Assembly: GCA_947480815.1 (NCBI GenBank)
Contig: CANKEA010000090.1
Location: 1 to 5,751, forward strand
DNA: 5,751 nucleotides
Source: Caulobacterales bacterium
Lineage (GTDB): Bacteria; Pseudomonadota; Alphaproteobacteria; Caulobacterales; Caulobacteraceae
Reading direction: 5' to 3'
Below the pieces are notes generated by a model, which had not been told where the DNA came from, searched no databases, and worked only from the letters and a program-made list of their open reading frames with translations. Shown here one piece after another: positions 1 through 5,751 of the stretch (positions are counted from its first letter, which is position 1; each line of letters opens with the position of its first letter). The translations under genes were made by a program, and so were the position numbers.

Positions 1-995
1 CAGAAGCCGGTGTCGACATCGACGCTGGAGCCGCTTTGGTAGAGGCAATTAAGCCCCTGGCCAGGGCGACGCGCCGCCCCGGTGCAGACGGTGGGCTGGG
101 CGGTTTTGGTGCCCTTTTCGACCTGAAAGCCGCCGGGTATCACGATCCGCTGCTAGTCTCGACCACGGACGGCGTGGGCACGAAGCTGAAGGTGGCGATT
201 GAGACCGGCCTGCATGGCACGGTGGGAATCGACCTCGTGGCCATGTGCGTAAACGATCTTCTGGCACAGGGCGCAGAGCCCCTGCTGTTCCTGGATTATT
301 TTGCCACCGGCAAGCTGGATGTGGCGGCAGCAACTCAGATTGTGAACGGAATCGCCGAAGGGTGCCGTCAGGCCGGCGCGGCCCTGGTCGGCGGTGAGAC
401 GGCTGAAATGCCCGGCATGTATCGTGATGGAGACTATGATCTAGCCGGTTTCTCGGTTGGAGCGGTCGAGCGTGACGGTGTGCTACCCAAGCTAGACGCC
501 CAGCGGGCGGGTGACATTCTGATCGGCCTGGGGTCCTCCGGCGCGCATTCGAACGGCTATTCCCTGATCCGCCACATTGTCGAGCGCTCCGGCCTAGCCT
601 GGAGCGCGCCCTCCCCGTTCAGCGAGGGCGAGACACTGGGCGAAGCCCTGATGGCCCCGACCCGAATTTATGTGAAATCGGCCCTGCCAGTGATCCAGTC
701 TGGCCGTATTAAGGGCTGTGCCCATATCACCGGCGGCGGACTGATCGAAAACCCGCCGCGCGCTGTCAGCGATGGCCTTGTCGCGACATTCGATTGGGAC
801 GCCTGGCCGCGACCGGCCGTGTTTGACTGGTTGCAAAAGGCTGGCAACGTGGCCGAGGAAGAGATACGCCGCACCTTCAACTGCGGTCTGGGACTGATGC
901 TGATCGTCGGGATGGCGGATGCCGAGCCGGTATTAGCCGCCCTCCTTAACGCCGGCGAAGACGCTTTCGTCTGTGGGCAACTGGCCAAGGCATGA
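1..995 (+). CDS. purM: Phosphoribosylformylglycinamidine cyclo-ligase (AIR synthetase), 5' end cut off by the window
   Basis: PurM closes formylglycinamidine ribonucleotide to aminoimidazole ribonucleotide using ATP, the fifth step of de novo purine synthesis, in the cytoplasm. The frame is open from the window edge. The first visible residues, EAGVDIDAG, match the conserved N-terminus that lies about ten residues into E. coli PurM (345 aa), so the TTG at 36 is not the start; the true start lies just upstream of the window. About 330 residues are visible. Family motifs appear in order: [21 protein letters not shown] (ATP/Mg region), [70 protein letters not shown] and TFNCGLG near the C-terminus. 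No frameshift or missing block is seen. The stop codon overlaps the purN start as ATGA (992-995), implying one transcript and coupled translation. The promoter is not in the window. Identification is very secure. Confidence 0.98.
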   Translation, partial: EAGVDIDAGAALVEAIKPLARATRRPGADGGLGGFGALFDLKAAGYHDPLLVSTTDGVGTKLKVAIETGLHGTVGIDLVAMCVNDLLAQGAEPLLFLDYFATGKLDVAAATQIVNGIAEGCRQAGAALVGGETAEMPGMYRDGDYDLAGFSVGAVERDGVLPKLDAQRAGDILIGLGSSGAHSNGYSLIRHIVERSGLAWSAPSPFSEGETLGEALMAPTRIYVKSALPVIQSGRIKGCAHITGGGLIENPPRAVSDGLVATFDWDAWPRPAVFDWLQKAGNVAEEEIRRTFNCGLGLMLIVGMADAEPVLAALLNAGEDAFVCGQLAKA

Positions 996-1576
996 ACCGC
1001 ACACCGGTCGGGGTACTGATCAGTGGTCGCGGCTCGAATATGTCGGCCCTGATCGCGGCGGCGAAACAGCCCGATTGCCCCTATCAGGTCGTCCTGGTGC
1101 TCTCCAACACGCCCGATGCGCCGGGCTTGCAGATCGCCCGCACCGGCGGCATCGAGGCCATAGCCATCGATCAGCGGAATTTTCCAAAAGACCGTGACGG
1201 CCACGAACGAGCGCTCGACGCCGCCTTGCGGGCATCCGGGGTCGAGGTCGTGGCCCTGGCCGGTTACATGCGGGTGTTGACCCCCTTCCTGGTTGGGGCC
1301 TGGGCTGGGCGAATGATCAACATCCATCCCTCGCTGCTGCCGAAGTACCCCAGCCTAGATACCCACCAACGCGCGCTAGACGCGGGCGATATGGAAGCGG
1401 GCTGCACCGTTCATTTTGTGACCGAGGGCGTCGACGAGGGCCCAGTCCTTGGCCAGGCCCACGTGCCGATCTTGCCGAGCGACGACGCCCACGCCATTTC
1501 CGAACGGGTCCTGGCCGAGGAGCACAGGCTCTATCCGGCCATGCTCGCCAAACTGTGCCTTTCGCTCAGGCGTTAG
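992..1576 (+). CDS. purN: Phosphoribosylglycinamide formyltransferase (GAR transformylase)
   Basis: PurN transfers a formyl group from 10-formyltetrahydrofolate to glycinamide ribonucleotide, the third step of purine synthesis. The 194-residue product is slightly shorter than the E. coli enzyme (212 aa), and all core parts are present. The N-terminal phosphate-binding strand-loop [16 protein letters not shown] spans residues 6-21. The catalytic triad known from E. coli (Asn106, His108, Asp144) corresponds to Asn110 and His112 in [12 protein letters not shown] and Asp148 in [10 protein letters not shown]. The loop after KYP reads SLDTH where E. coli has GLHTH; Asp at this place is, from memory, common in alphaproteobacterial PurN. 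The ATG at 992 overlaps the purM stop, so translation is probably coupled; the preceding AAGG is only a weak ribosome binding site. The 3' end overlaps the convergent DUF1275 gene by 11 bases, and no T-run terminator is visible after the stop. Confidence 0.98.
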   Translation: MNRTPVGVLISGRGSNMSALIAAAKQPDCPYQVVLVLSNTPDAPGLQIARTGGIEAIAIDQRNFPKDRDGHERALDAALRASGVEVVALAGYMRVLTPFLVGAWAGRMINIHPSLLPKYPSLDTHQRALDAGDMEAGCTVHFVTEGVDEGPVLGQAHVPILPSDDAHAISERVLAEEHRLYPAMLAKLCLSLRR

Positions 1577-2207
1577 CGCGTTCGAGCGCCAAGGCGCGCA
1601 CGGCCAGCACCGTCACCAGCACGGCCGCGGCCCAGATCACCGCCGCGCCAAACCGCAGGTAGCTTGCCGCCCCGATCGCCGCCCCGCAGCTTAACGAGGC
1701 CCAAAGGATAAGGTAGGGGCTCCAGGCCCAGCGGTCGCCCCCCGTTAACGCCGTGGCCATCCTCTGGCCTGCCTTGACCAGAGCGCCGGTCATGTAGGTC
1801 AGACCTACAGCCACCTCGCCCTCACGCTGGAACACCGCGTTCTCTACGCCCATGGCGAGGACAAGGACGGTAACGCCGGCCAGGTCCCACCCAAGGGAGA
1901 AACTGATTGCGCCGAAACCCAGCAACGCTGCCTCTGTGGCCAGCACCGGTCCGCGACGCAATCGGCCCCAGCGCGAGACCAAGGCCCCCAGGATCACCCC
2001 AATCAGGAACAGAGCGATCAGCCCGGCCGCGCGGGCGGCATTGACCAGGGTGCCGGTCCCGATCCCAACACCCAGCCGAGTGGAGTTGCCACTCATGAAC
2101 GAGACAAAGAAGCCGCCGAGCTTGAGATAGCCGACCGCATCGACAAACCCGGCCACGCACGAGAGGCTGGCCGCCAATCCGATTTCACGCCGACTGTAGT
2201 CTTTCAT
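1566..2207 (-). CDS. DUF1275 / YoaK family integral membrane protein
   Basis: The 213-residue product is strongly hydrophobic, with about six likely membrane segments near residues 10-28, 58-78, 87-105, 109-126, 165-183 and 187-206. The N-terminal block GFVDAVGYLKLGGFFVSFMSGN (residues 21-41, split here by memory of the family pattern) followed by ST is the hallmark of DUF1275 proteins such as E. coli YoaK. A second family-like block, GVENAVFQREGEVAVGLTYM followed by TGALVKAG, covers residues 120-147 and resembles the first in form (aromatic, then a TG/SGN turn). Length fits the family (about 210-240 aa). The biochemical role of the family is not established; transport has been suggested but I cannot support a substrate. 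A G-rich stretch (TGGGGG) about nine bases before the ATG may serve as the ribosome binding site. The gene follows ndk on the same strand but sits behind the ndk terminator, so it probably has its own promoter. Confidence 0.9.
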   Translation of the reverse strand: MKDYSRREIGLAASLSCVAGFVDAVGYLKLGGFFVSFMSGNSTRLGVGIGTGTLVNAARAAGLIALFLIGVILGALVSRWGRLRRGPVLATEAALLGFGAISFSLGWDLAGVTVLVLAMGVENAVFQREGEVAVGLTYMTGALVKAGQRMATALTGGDRWAWSPYLILWASLSCGAAIGAASYLRFGAAVIWAAAVLVTVLAVRALALERANA

Positions 2208-2253
2208 GCGACTGCGCCCCCAGCATCATCCTCGCACCAGACAGCCGCGGTTC

Positions 2254-2286
2254 AAAAGAAAACGGCCGGGAATCGCTTCCCAGCCG
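2254..2286 (-). terminator. Intrinsic (rho-independent) terminator of ndk
   Basis: Read on the - strand, the arm CGGCTGGGAA (2286-2277) pairs with TTCCCGGCCG (2272-2263) over ten base pairs with one G-U wobble. The loop is GCGA (2276-2273), a stable GNRA tetraloop. The stem is followed at once by TTTTCTTTT (2262-2254). It lies about 25 bases past the ndk stop codon, and its orientation fits ndk. It has no equivalent T-tract on the + strand, so it works in one direction only. Confidence 0.9.
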
Positions 2287-2310
2287 CTTCAAATCGCGGT
2301 GCCGCTGATT

Positions 2311-2733
2311 TTAGCCGACGATCTCTTCTTCCTTGAAGAACAGGGCGATCTCGCGCGTGGCCGCTTCCGGGCCGTCCGAGCCGTGCACCGAGTTCTCGCC
2401 CACGGACTTGGCGAACAACTTGCGAATGGTGCCTTCAGCCGCGTTGGCGGGGTTGGTCGCGCCCATCACTTCGCGGTGCTTGAGGATGGCGTTCTCGCCT
2501 TCCAGAACCTGGATTACCACGGGAGCGGAGGTCATGAACTCGACCAACTCGCCAAAGAACGGCCGTTCCTTGTGCTCGCCGTAGAACTGCTCTGCCTGGG
2601 CGCGCGTCATTCGGATGCGGCGCTGGCCAACAATACGCAGGCCGGCACCTTCAAAGACGGCGTTGATCTTGCCAGTGAGGTTACGCTCGGTGGCGTCGGG
2701 TTTAATGATCGAGAAGGTGCGTTCGGTCGCCAT
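2311..2733 (-). CDS. ndk: Nucleoside diphosphate kinase
   Basis: Ndk passes the gamma phosphate of ATP to nucleoside diphosphates through a phosphohistidine intermediate, balancing the NTP and dNTP pools. The product is 140 residues, the usual bacterial length. It starts with [14 protein letters not shown], matching the family N-terminus including Lys11, so the ATG at 2733 is secure despite no clear Shine-Dalgarno sequence. The active-site motif NSVHGSDG places the phosphorylated histidine at 117; the preceding [18 protein letters not shown] block (residues 91-108) carries nucleotide-binding residues including Arg104. Everything expected of a functional enzyme is present. The gene has its own likely promoter upstream (2776-2804) and its own terminator downstream (2254-2286), so it is probably transcribed alone. 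It diverges from the ABC-F gene with 88 bases between the two start codons. Confidence 0.98.
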   Translation of the reverse strand: MATERTFSIIKPDATERNLTGKINAVFEGAGLRIVGQRRIRMTRAQAEQFYGEHKERPFFGELVEFMTSAPVVIQVLEGENAILKHREVMGATNPANAAEGTIRKLFAKSVGENSVHGSDGPEAATREIALFFKEEEIVG

Positions 2734-2775
2734 GGCGCTATTTAAATCTCAACTATGAATGGAAAGGTGGCGGGC

Positions 2776-2804
2776 TTATAGCCGCATCCCCTTCCCCGCG
2801 CCAA
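2776..2804 (-). promoter_or_regulatory. Probable housekeeping promoter of ndk
   Basis: On the - strand, TTGGCG (2804-2799) is followed after 17 bases by CTATAA (2781-2776), set within GCTATAAG. This resembles the alphaproteobacterial housekeeping pattern TTGACG / GCTAWAWC known from Caulobacter. Transcription would start near 2769, giving a leader of about 35 bases before the ndk ATG. The -10 region lies in an odd-centred inverted repeat (GGCT-TAT-AGCC, 2773-2783 on the + strand), so it also looks like a -10 box on the + strand for the ABC-F gene, but no good -35 box is found there. Start site and strength are inferred from consensus only. Confidence 0.6.
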
Positions 2805-2821
2805 CCTCCTCTCGCGAGCCG

Positions 2822-4708
2822 ATGATCCGCATTAGTGAACTGACCTTTGACGCGTGGGGACGACGATTCTTCGATTGCGCCAGCGTCACCCTTCCGCCGG
2901 GCGCAAAGGTGGGGCTGGTCGGCCGTAACGGCGTGGGCAAATCGACCCTTTTCAAGTTGATCCTTGATCGGCTGCATCCTGGTGGCGGTGAGATCACCTG
3001 GCCCAAGGCAGCGCGAATCTCCTCGGTGGATCAGGAGCATCCCGCGACACCGGTCTCATTGATCGACACCATCCTGGCGGCCGACATCGAACGCGCCGAG
3101 TTGACCGCAAGACTGGACACGGCCGCCCCCGAAGATCTTGGCGATATCTATATGAGACTGATCGAGATCGACGCCGACGCCGCACCGTCGCGCGCGGCCG
3201 AGATCCTGGCCGGCCTGGGCTTTTCAACCGCCGATTTGCAGCGGCCGATGGCGCATTTCTCTGGCGGCTGGCGCATGCGCGTCGCCCTGGCTGCGGCCCT
3301 GTTCGCCGAGCCAGAGCTGATGCTGCTGGACGAGCCGACCAACTACCTCGACCTGGAAGGCGCGCTCTGGCTTGAAGCGCGACTGAAGAAATACCCACAT
3401 AGCGCCCTGGTGATCAGCCACGACCGCGAACTGCTGAACAATAGCTGCGACATGATCCTGCATATCAATCAGGGCAAGCTCGACCTTTACACCGGCGGCT
3501 ACGATGATTTCGAGCGACTGAAGGCCGAGAAGGCGCGACTGCAGACGGCCAGCCGGCTCAAACAGGAGGCCGAACGCGAGCACTTGCAGGCCTTCGTCGA
3601 CCGCTTCCGCGCCAAGGCCTCCAAGGCCGCCCAGGCGCAGAGCCGGATGAAGCGCTTAGCAAAGTTGGCCCCAATCTCTGCGGTGATGAACGAGCGGGTG
3701 GCCCCCTTCAACCTGCCCTCACCCAAGCGCCCGCTGGCACCCCCGCTGATCCGATTGGAGGGCGCGGATGTTGGCTATGACGGCAAGCCGATCCTGAAAA
3801 ACCTCAACCTGCGCATGGATGTCGATGACCGCATCGGCCTTTTGGGCGTTAACGGTGCCGGCAAGTCCACATTCGCAAAGATGATCGCCGGGGCCTTGCC
3901 GATCATGAAGGGCGAGTTGCACCGCGACCGCAAGATGAAGGTGGGCTGGTTCCACCAACATCAGATCGAAGCGCTGGACCCGACCGATACCCCGCTGGAA
4001 ATCATTCGGCGCGCCATGCCCGAGGCATCCGAATCCTCACGACGGTCAAAACTGGCGCAGTTCGGCCTCGGCTTCGACAAACAGGATACGACGGTCGCCA
4101 ACTTAAGCGGCGGTGAGCGGGCTAGGCTGCTGCTGAATCTGGTGGCGATGGACGCACCACATATGCTGATCCTGGACGAACCGACCAACCACCTCGATAT
4201 CGACAGCCGTCGCGCGCTCCTCGACGCGCTAAACGACTATGAGGGCGCAGTCATCCTGATCACCCACGACCGTTCCCTGATGGAACTGGTCGCCGACCGG
4301 CTGTGGCTAGCGGCAGATGGCGGGGTCAAGCCGTTCAGCGGCGATATGGACGATTACGCTAAGCTCGTGCTGGACCGAGCTCGCATCGCCGCCCGAGCCC
4401 CGACCCAGATCAAGGACGAGCCGACCAAGGCCACCGCCGTCGCGACGGCCCCTCCCCCGCCGCTAAGACCCAGACCTCCCGTCGCGCCGCTGAAGCGCAA
4501 GCTGGAGGCCGCTGAGCTCGACCTGGCGCGCGCGACAGAGGCGCTTGCCCTCATTGACCATGCCCTGGCCGATCCGACGCTCTATGCCAGCAATCGAGCC
4601 GGTTTCGACGACCTGAGCGCCAAACGCGGCAAGGCCCAAGCGCGGCTAGATAAGGCCGAAGCGGAGTGGATGGCCGCGGCGGAATCGCTCGCAGAGGCGG
4701 AAGCTTAG
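2822..4708 (+). CDS. ABC-F family ATPase, YheS-like (presumed ribosome-associated)
   Basis: The product (628 aa) has two ABC ATPase domains and no membrane segments, the ABC-F layout. Domain 1: Walker A GRNGVGKST (34-42), signature FSGGWRMR (146-153), Walker B ending LMLLDEPTN (Glu171), switch His200. The linker, about 225-300, is charged and helical and includes the DRFRAKASKAAQAQSRMKRL segment typical of the P-site tRNA interaction motif. Domain 2: Walker A GVNGAGKST (342-350), signature LSGGERAR (428-435), Walker B LILDEPTNHLD (Glu453), His482. A proline-rich stretch (about 543-556) leads to a predicted C-terminal coiled coil (559-628). Length, linker and C-terminal coiled coil match E. 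coli YheS (637 aa) better than EttA, which lacks this tail. ABC-F proteins are soluble factors that bind ribosomes, not transporters; the exact role here is unknown. An upstream in-frame ATG at 2759 would add 21 residues unlike the family and would lie over the ndk promoter, so ATG 2822 (MIRISELTF) is preferred. No strong Shine-Dalgarno sequence precedes it. Confidence 0.95.
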   Translation: MIRISELTFDAWGRRFFDCASVTLPPGAKVGLVGRNGVGKSTLFKLILDRLHPGGGEITWPKAARISSVDQEHPATPVSLIDTILAADIERAELTARLDTAAPEDLGDIYMRLIEIDADAAPSRAAEILAGLGFSTADLQRPMAHFSGGWRMRVALAAALFAEPELMLLDEPTNYLDLEGALWLEARLKKYPHSALVISHDRELLNNSCDMILHINQGKLDLYTGGYDDFERLKAEKARLQTASRLKQEAEREHLQAFVDRFRAKASKAAQAQSRMKRLAKLAPISAVMNERVAPFNLPSPKRPLAPPLIRLEGADVGYDGKPILKNLNLRMDVDDRIGLLGVNGAGKSTFAKMIAGALPIMKGELHRDRKMKVGWFHQHQIEALDPTDTPLEIIRRAMPEASESSRRSKLAQFGLGFDKQDTTVANLSGGERARLLLNLVAMDAPHMLILDEPTNHLDIDSRRALLDALNDYEGAVILITHDRSLMELVADRLWLAADGGVKPFSGDMDDYAKLVLDRARIAARAPTQIKDEPTKATAVATAPPPPLRPRPPVAPLKRKLEAAELDLARATEALALIDHALADPTLYASNRAGFDDLSAKRGKAQARLDKAEAEWMAAAESLAEAEA

Positions 4709-4737
4709 ACACCCGCCTCGAACGTCCCACACTCTGG

Positions 4738-4778
4738 AAAGGTGCCGACCCTAAGGTTGGCTTAGCGGCACTTTATTT
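4738..4778 (+). terminator. Intrinsic terminator of the ABC-F gene, overlapping the 3' end of the convergent lipoprotein gene
   Basis: On the + strand, GTGCCG (4742-4747) pairs with CGGCAC (4766-4771), and inside it CTAAG (4751-4755) pairs with CTTAG (4761-4765) around a GTTGG loop. A three-base bulge (ACC) separates the two stem parts on the left side. The hairpin is followed by TTTATTT (4772-4778), and the preceding AAAG can extend the stem by a few pairs. It starts about 30 bases past the ABC-F stop. On the - strand the same hairpin is followed only by TTTCC, so termination of the opposing transcript is possible but weaker. The right arm contains the stop codon and last codons of the I78-like gene. 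Confidence 0.75.
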
Positions 4779-5127
4779 CCTTCACGATCCCCGTATCGGC
4801 GTCGAACAGGATGGTCAGGCGATCGGCGCGGACGTCAGGCGTCATCGGACAGGTGGTGCAGGCAACGCGGCGGCGGTTGGGGTAGACCGGGGCCGGGATC
4901 TGGCTCCGCGGCTTGCCGATGAGGCTGGCAAGTTCCCCGGCGCCGCAGGAATCCATCTTCGGCTCAGGCAACGGCAGCATGTTTTGCGGCTCGGACACGA
5001 TCTTGCCCGGGACCAGCCCAGCAGGTATCGGCAGCTTTGCAGGCGTGTTGATCTTTGGCGCAGAAGCAGCGCAGGCCGATACAGACAATACGGCAACGGC
5101 CAAAATCAGGCGGGTTTTGCGGTTCAT
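4762..5127 (-). CDS. Small lipoprotein with I78-type peptidase inhibitor domain
   Basis: The 121-residue product begins with a lipoprotein signal: basic MNRKTR, hydrophobic LILAVAVLSV and a lipobox VSAC with the lipidated Cys at 19. Ala follows the Cys, with no Asp retention signal, so outer-membrane sorting facing the periplasm is likely. Residues 24-57 are a proline-rich tether. From about residue 59 the pattern resembles the I78 peptidase inhibitor family (Aspergillus elastase inhibitor type): DSCGAGELASLIGKPRSQIP, then DRLTILFDADTGIVKEIKC. Cys61 and Cys120 would be the conserved disulphide pair. There is an extra CTTC pair (Cys90, Cys93) in the middle, TPDV where many members have TMDY, and Arg instead of Gly after the last Cys. 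Family membership is from remembered pattern, and inhibitory activity is an inference. The start overlaps the holC stop as ATGA (5124-5127), suggesting coupled translation at the end of a pepA-holC transcript. Confidence 0.82.
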   Translation of the reverse strand: MNRKTRLILAVAVLSVSACAASAPKINTPAKLPIPAGLVPGKIVSEPQNMLPLPEPKMDSCGAGELASLIGKPRSQIPAPVYPNRRRVACTTCPMTPDVRADRLTILFDADTGIVKEIKCR

Positions 5128-5588
5128 GCCTGCTTGCCCCAGGCTCCATCGGACGATTGTTTCCAGTAGGAGACAGGATGCCCATCGGCCTTGAACTGGG
5201 CCCAGCGGGTGCGCGCTGCATTTAGCGCTGCCTCGTCACCACCATCGAACAGCAGGACGCAGCGCTCAAACGCGCTAAGGTTTCCGGCCTCGGCACCGTC
5301 GATCAGGAACAGGGCCTGGGCCTTATTGGCAGCGGGCGTAACGGCCTCACTGAGCAGGATGGGCTGGCGAGGCGACAGCGCGTCGCCCTCAAGGGCGTGC
5401 GGCAGGAAACTGTCGTCGGCATAGGTCCACAGCTGCTCGTCCAGCGGGCCGGCACCCTCCGGGCTGGCGGTGCGGACCAGGGCACGCCACCCGCGAGCCA
5501 GGGTCTTTTCCAGCAGTTGCGGCAGGGCGCGGTCCACCCCGGTGCGTTCCAGATGGTAGAACCAGACCTCGCAAGGTGCGACGCTCAT
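5124..5588 (-). CDS. holC: DNA polymerase III, chi subunit
   Basis: Chi is a clamp-loader accessory subunit; in E. coli it pairs with psi (HolD) and contacts single-stranded DNA binding protein at the replication fork. The product is 154 residues, close to E. coli chi (147 aa). Recognisable features are EVWFYHLER (7-15), LLEKTLARGWRALVR (25-39), DEQLWTYADDSFLPH (50-64), RQPILLS (74-80), QALFLIDG (91-98) and ERCVLLFDGGDEAALNAAR (108-126), with the closing RWAQFKADGHPVSYWKQ. The gene begins 9 bases after the pepA stop, the same order as pepA-holC in E. coli and many other proteobacteria, which supports the call. A GAGGA in the last pepA codons, about 13 bases before the ATG, is the best available ribosome binding site, at rather long spacing. 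A psi gene is not visible here; many alphaproteobacteria lack a recognisable one. Confidence 0.95.
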   Translation of the reverse strand: MSVAPCEVWFYHLERTGVDRALPQLLEKTLARGWRALVRTASPEGAGPLDEQLWTYADDSFLPHALEGDALSPRQPILLSEAVTPAANKAQALFLIDGAEAGNLSAFERCVLLFDGGDEAALNAARTRWAQFKADGHPVSYWKQSSDGAWGKQA

Positions 5589-5597
5589 GCTCGAATA

Positions 5598-5751
5598 TTA
5601 GTCCTCATAGGCATCTGCGACCATCCGGTTCAGCAGCCGCACGCCAAATCCGGATGCGCCATCCGGCACGGTGGGGGTGTGCGAAGGCTTACGCCAGGCC
5701 ACGCCCGCGATGTCTAGGTGGGCCCAGGGCAGGCCAGCCACGAACTTCTGC
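5598..5751 (-). CDS. pepA: Leucyl aminopeptidase (cytosol aminopeptidase, M17), C-terminal 50 residues only
   Basis: PepA is a hexameric two-metal aminopeptidase that removes N-terminal residues from peptides in the cytoplasm; in E. coli it also binds DNA. Only the last 50 residues are in the window, and the gene continues past the right edge. The visible part contains the conserved C-terminal motif [13 protein letters not shown] (E. coli has [12 protein letters not shown]), then [16 protein letters not shown], the usual closing helix with GxGVRLL. The metal-binding and catalytic residues lie upstream and cannot be checked. The stop is TAA (5600-5598), 9 bases before the holC start, so the two genes are almost certainly cotranscribed. 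Confidence 0.93.
   Translation of the reverse strand, partial: QKFVAGLPWAHLDIAGVAWRKPSHTPTVPDGASGFGVRLLNRMVADAYED

Noticed and set aside
668..1327. Long - strand open frame (219 codons) opposite purM and purN
   Set aside because: Both + strand genes are fully supported by family motifs. The antisense product has low-complexity composition and no domain I recognise.
1566..1605. GC-rich hairpins just after the purN stop as a possible terminator
   Set aside because: No T-run follows on either strand, and short GC-rich inverted repeats are frequent in this coding DNA.
2195..2230. Possible upstream small ORF (ATGATGCTGGGG..., 14 codons) overlapping the DUF1275 start on the - strand
   Set aside because: It is very short, has a GAGG placed too close to its first ATG, and would be expected by chance; there is no sign of an attenuator.
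2206..2745. Long + strand open frame (179 codons) antisense to ndk
   Set aside because: It is the mirror of the clearly coding ndk gene and holds no recognisable domain; open antisense frames are common in GC-rich DNA.
2759..2821. In-frame 21-codon upstream extension of the ABC-F protein from ATG 2759
   Set aside because: The added residues (MERWRAYSRIPF...) do not resemble ABC-F N-termini, which start right before the first strand as MIRISELTF does, and the segment covers the ndk promoter.
4666..5169. + strand open frame of 167 codons covering the lipoprotein gene
   Set aside because: It begins inside the ABC-F C-terminal coding region in another frame and runs antisense to a gene with a clear lipoprotein signal and I78 pattern.
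5191..5717. + strand open frames opposite holC and pepA
   Set aside because: holC and pepA are firmly identified on the - strand; the antisense products show no family features.

Overview
The window looks like an ordinary chromosomal stretch from an alphaproteobacterium. The base composition is GC-rich, roughly low sixties percent by eye. The pepA-holC pair, the chi subunit of the alphaproteobacterial type and the YheS-like ABC-F protein point to something near Caulobacterales, but that placement is an inference from remembered gene style, not a phylogeny. There are no insertion sequences, tRNA or rRNA genes, CRISPR arrays, phage genes or long repeats. Coding density is very high, and the longest gap between genes is about 100 bases.

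Left part (1-1576, + strand): the tail of a purine synthesis operon. purM lacks only its first ten or so codons, which lie outside the window. It overlaps purN by an ATGA junction. The two enzymes catalyse the fifth (AIR synthetase) and third (GAR transformylase) steps of de novo purine synthesis. The next gene, a DUF1275/YoaK-type membrane protein on the - strand (1566-2207), converges on purN, and the two 3' ends overlap by 11 bases.

Middle (2208-4761): ndk (nucleoside diphosphate kinase) is on the - strand. It has a strong intrinsic terminator behind it and a good sigma-70-type promoter in front. Divergent from ndk is a 628-residue ABC-F ATPase on the + strand, most similar in layout to E. 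coli YheS and presumed to act on ribosomes. Its intrinsic terminator runs into the last codons of the convergent gene.

Right part (4762-5751, - strand): a compact run of pepA (only its last 50 residues are in the window), holC (DNA polymerase III chi) and a small lipoprotein with an I78-type peptidase inhibitor domain. holC starts 9 bases after the pepA stop, and the lipoprotein gene overlaps holC by ATGA, so the three are probably cotranscribed. pepA-holC is a familiar proteobacterial pair; the lipoprotein is the less usual passenger.

I found no evidence of a novel system. The points most worth a second look are the unusual I78-like lipoprotein and its coupling to holC, the ABC-F terminator buried in a neighbouring reading frame, and the compact divergent control region between ndk and the ABC-F gene.
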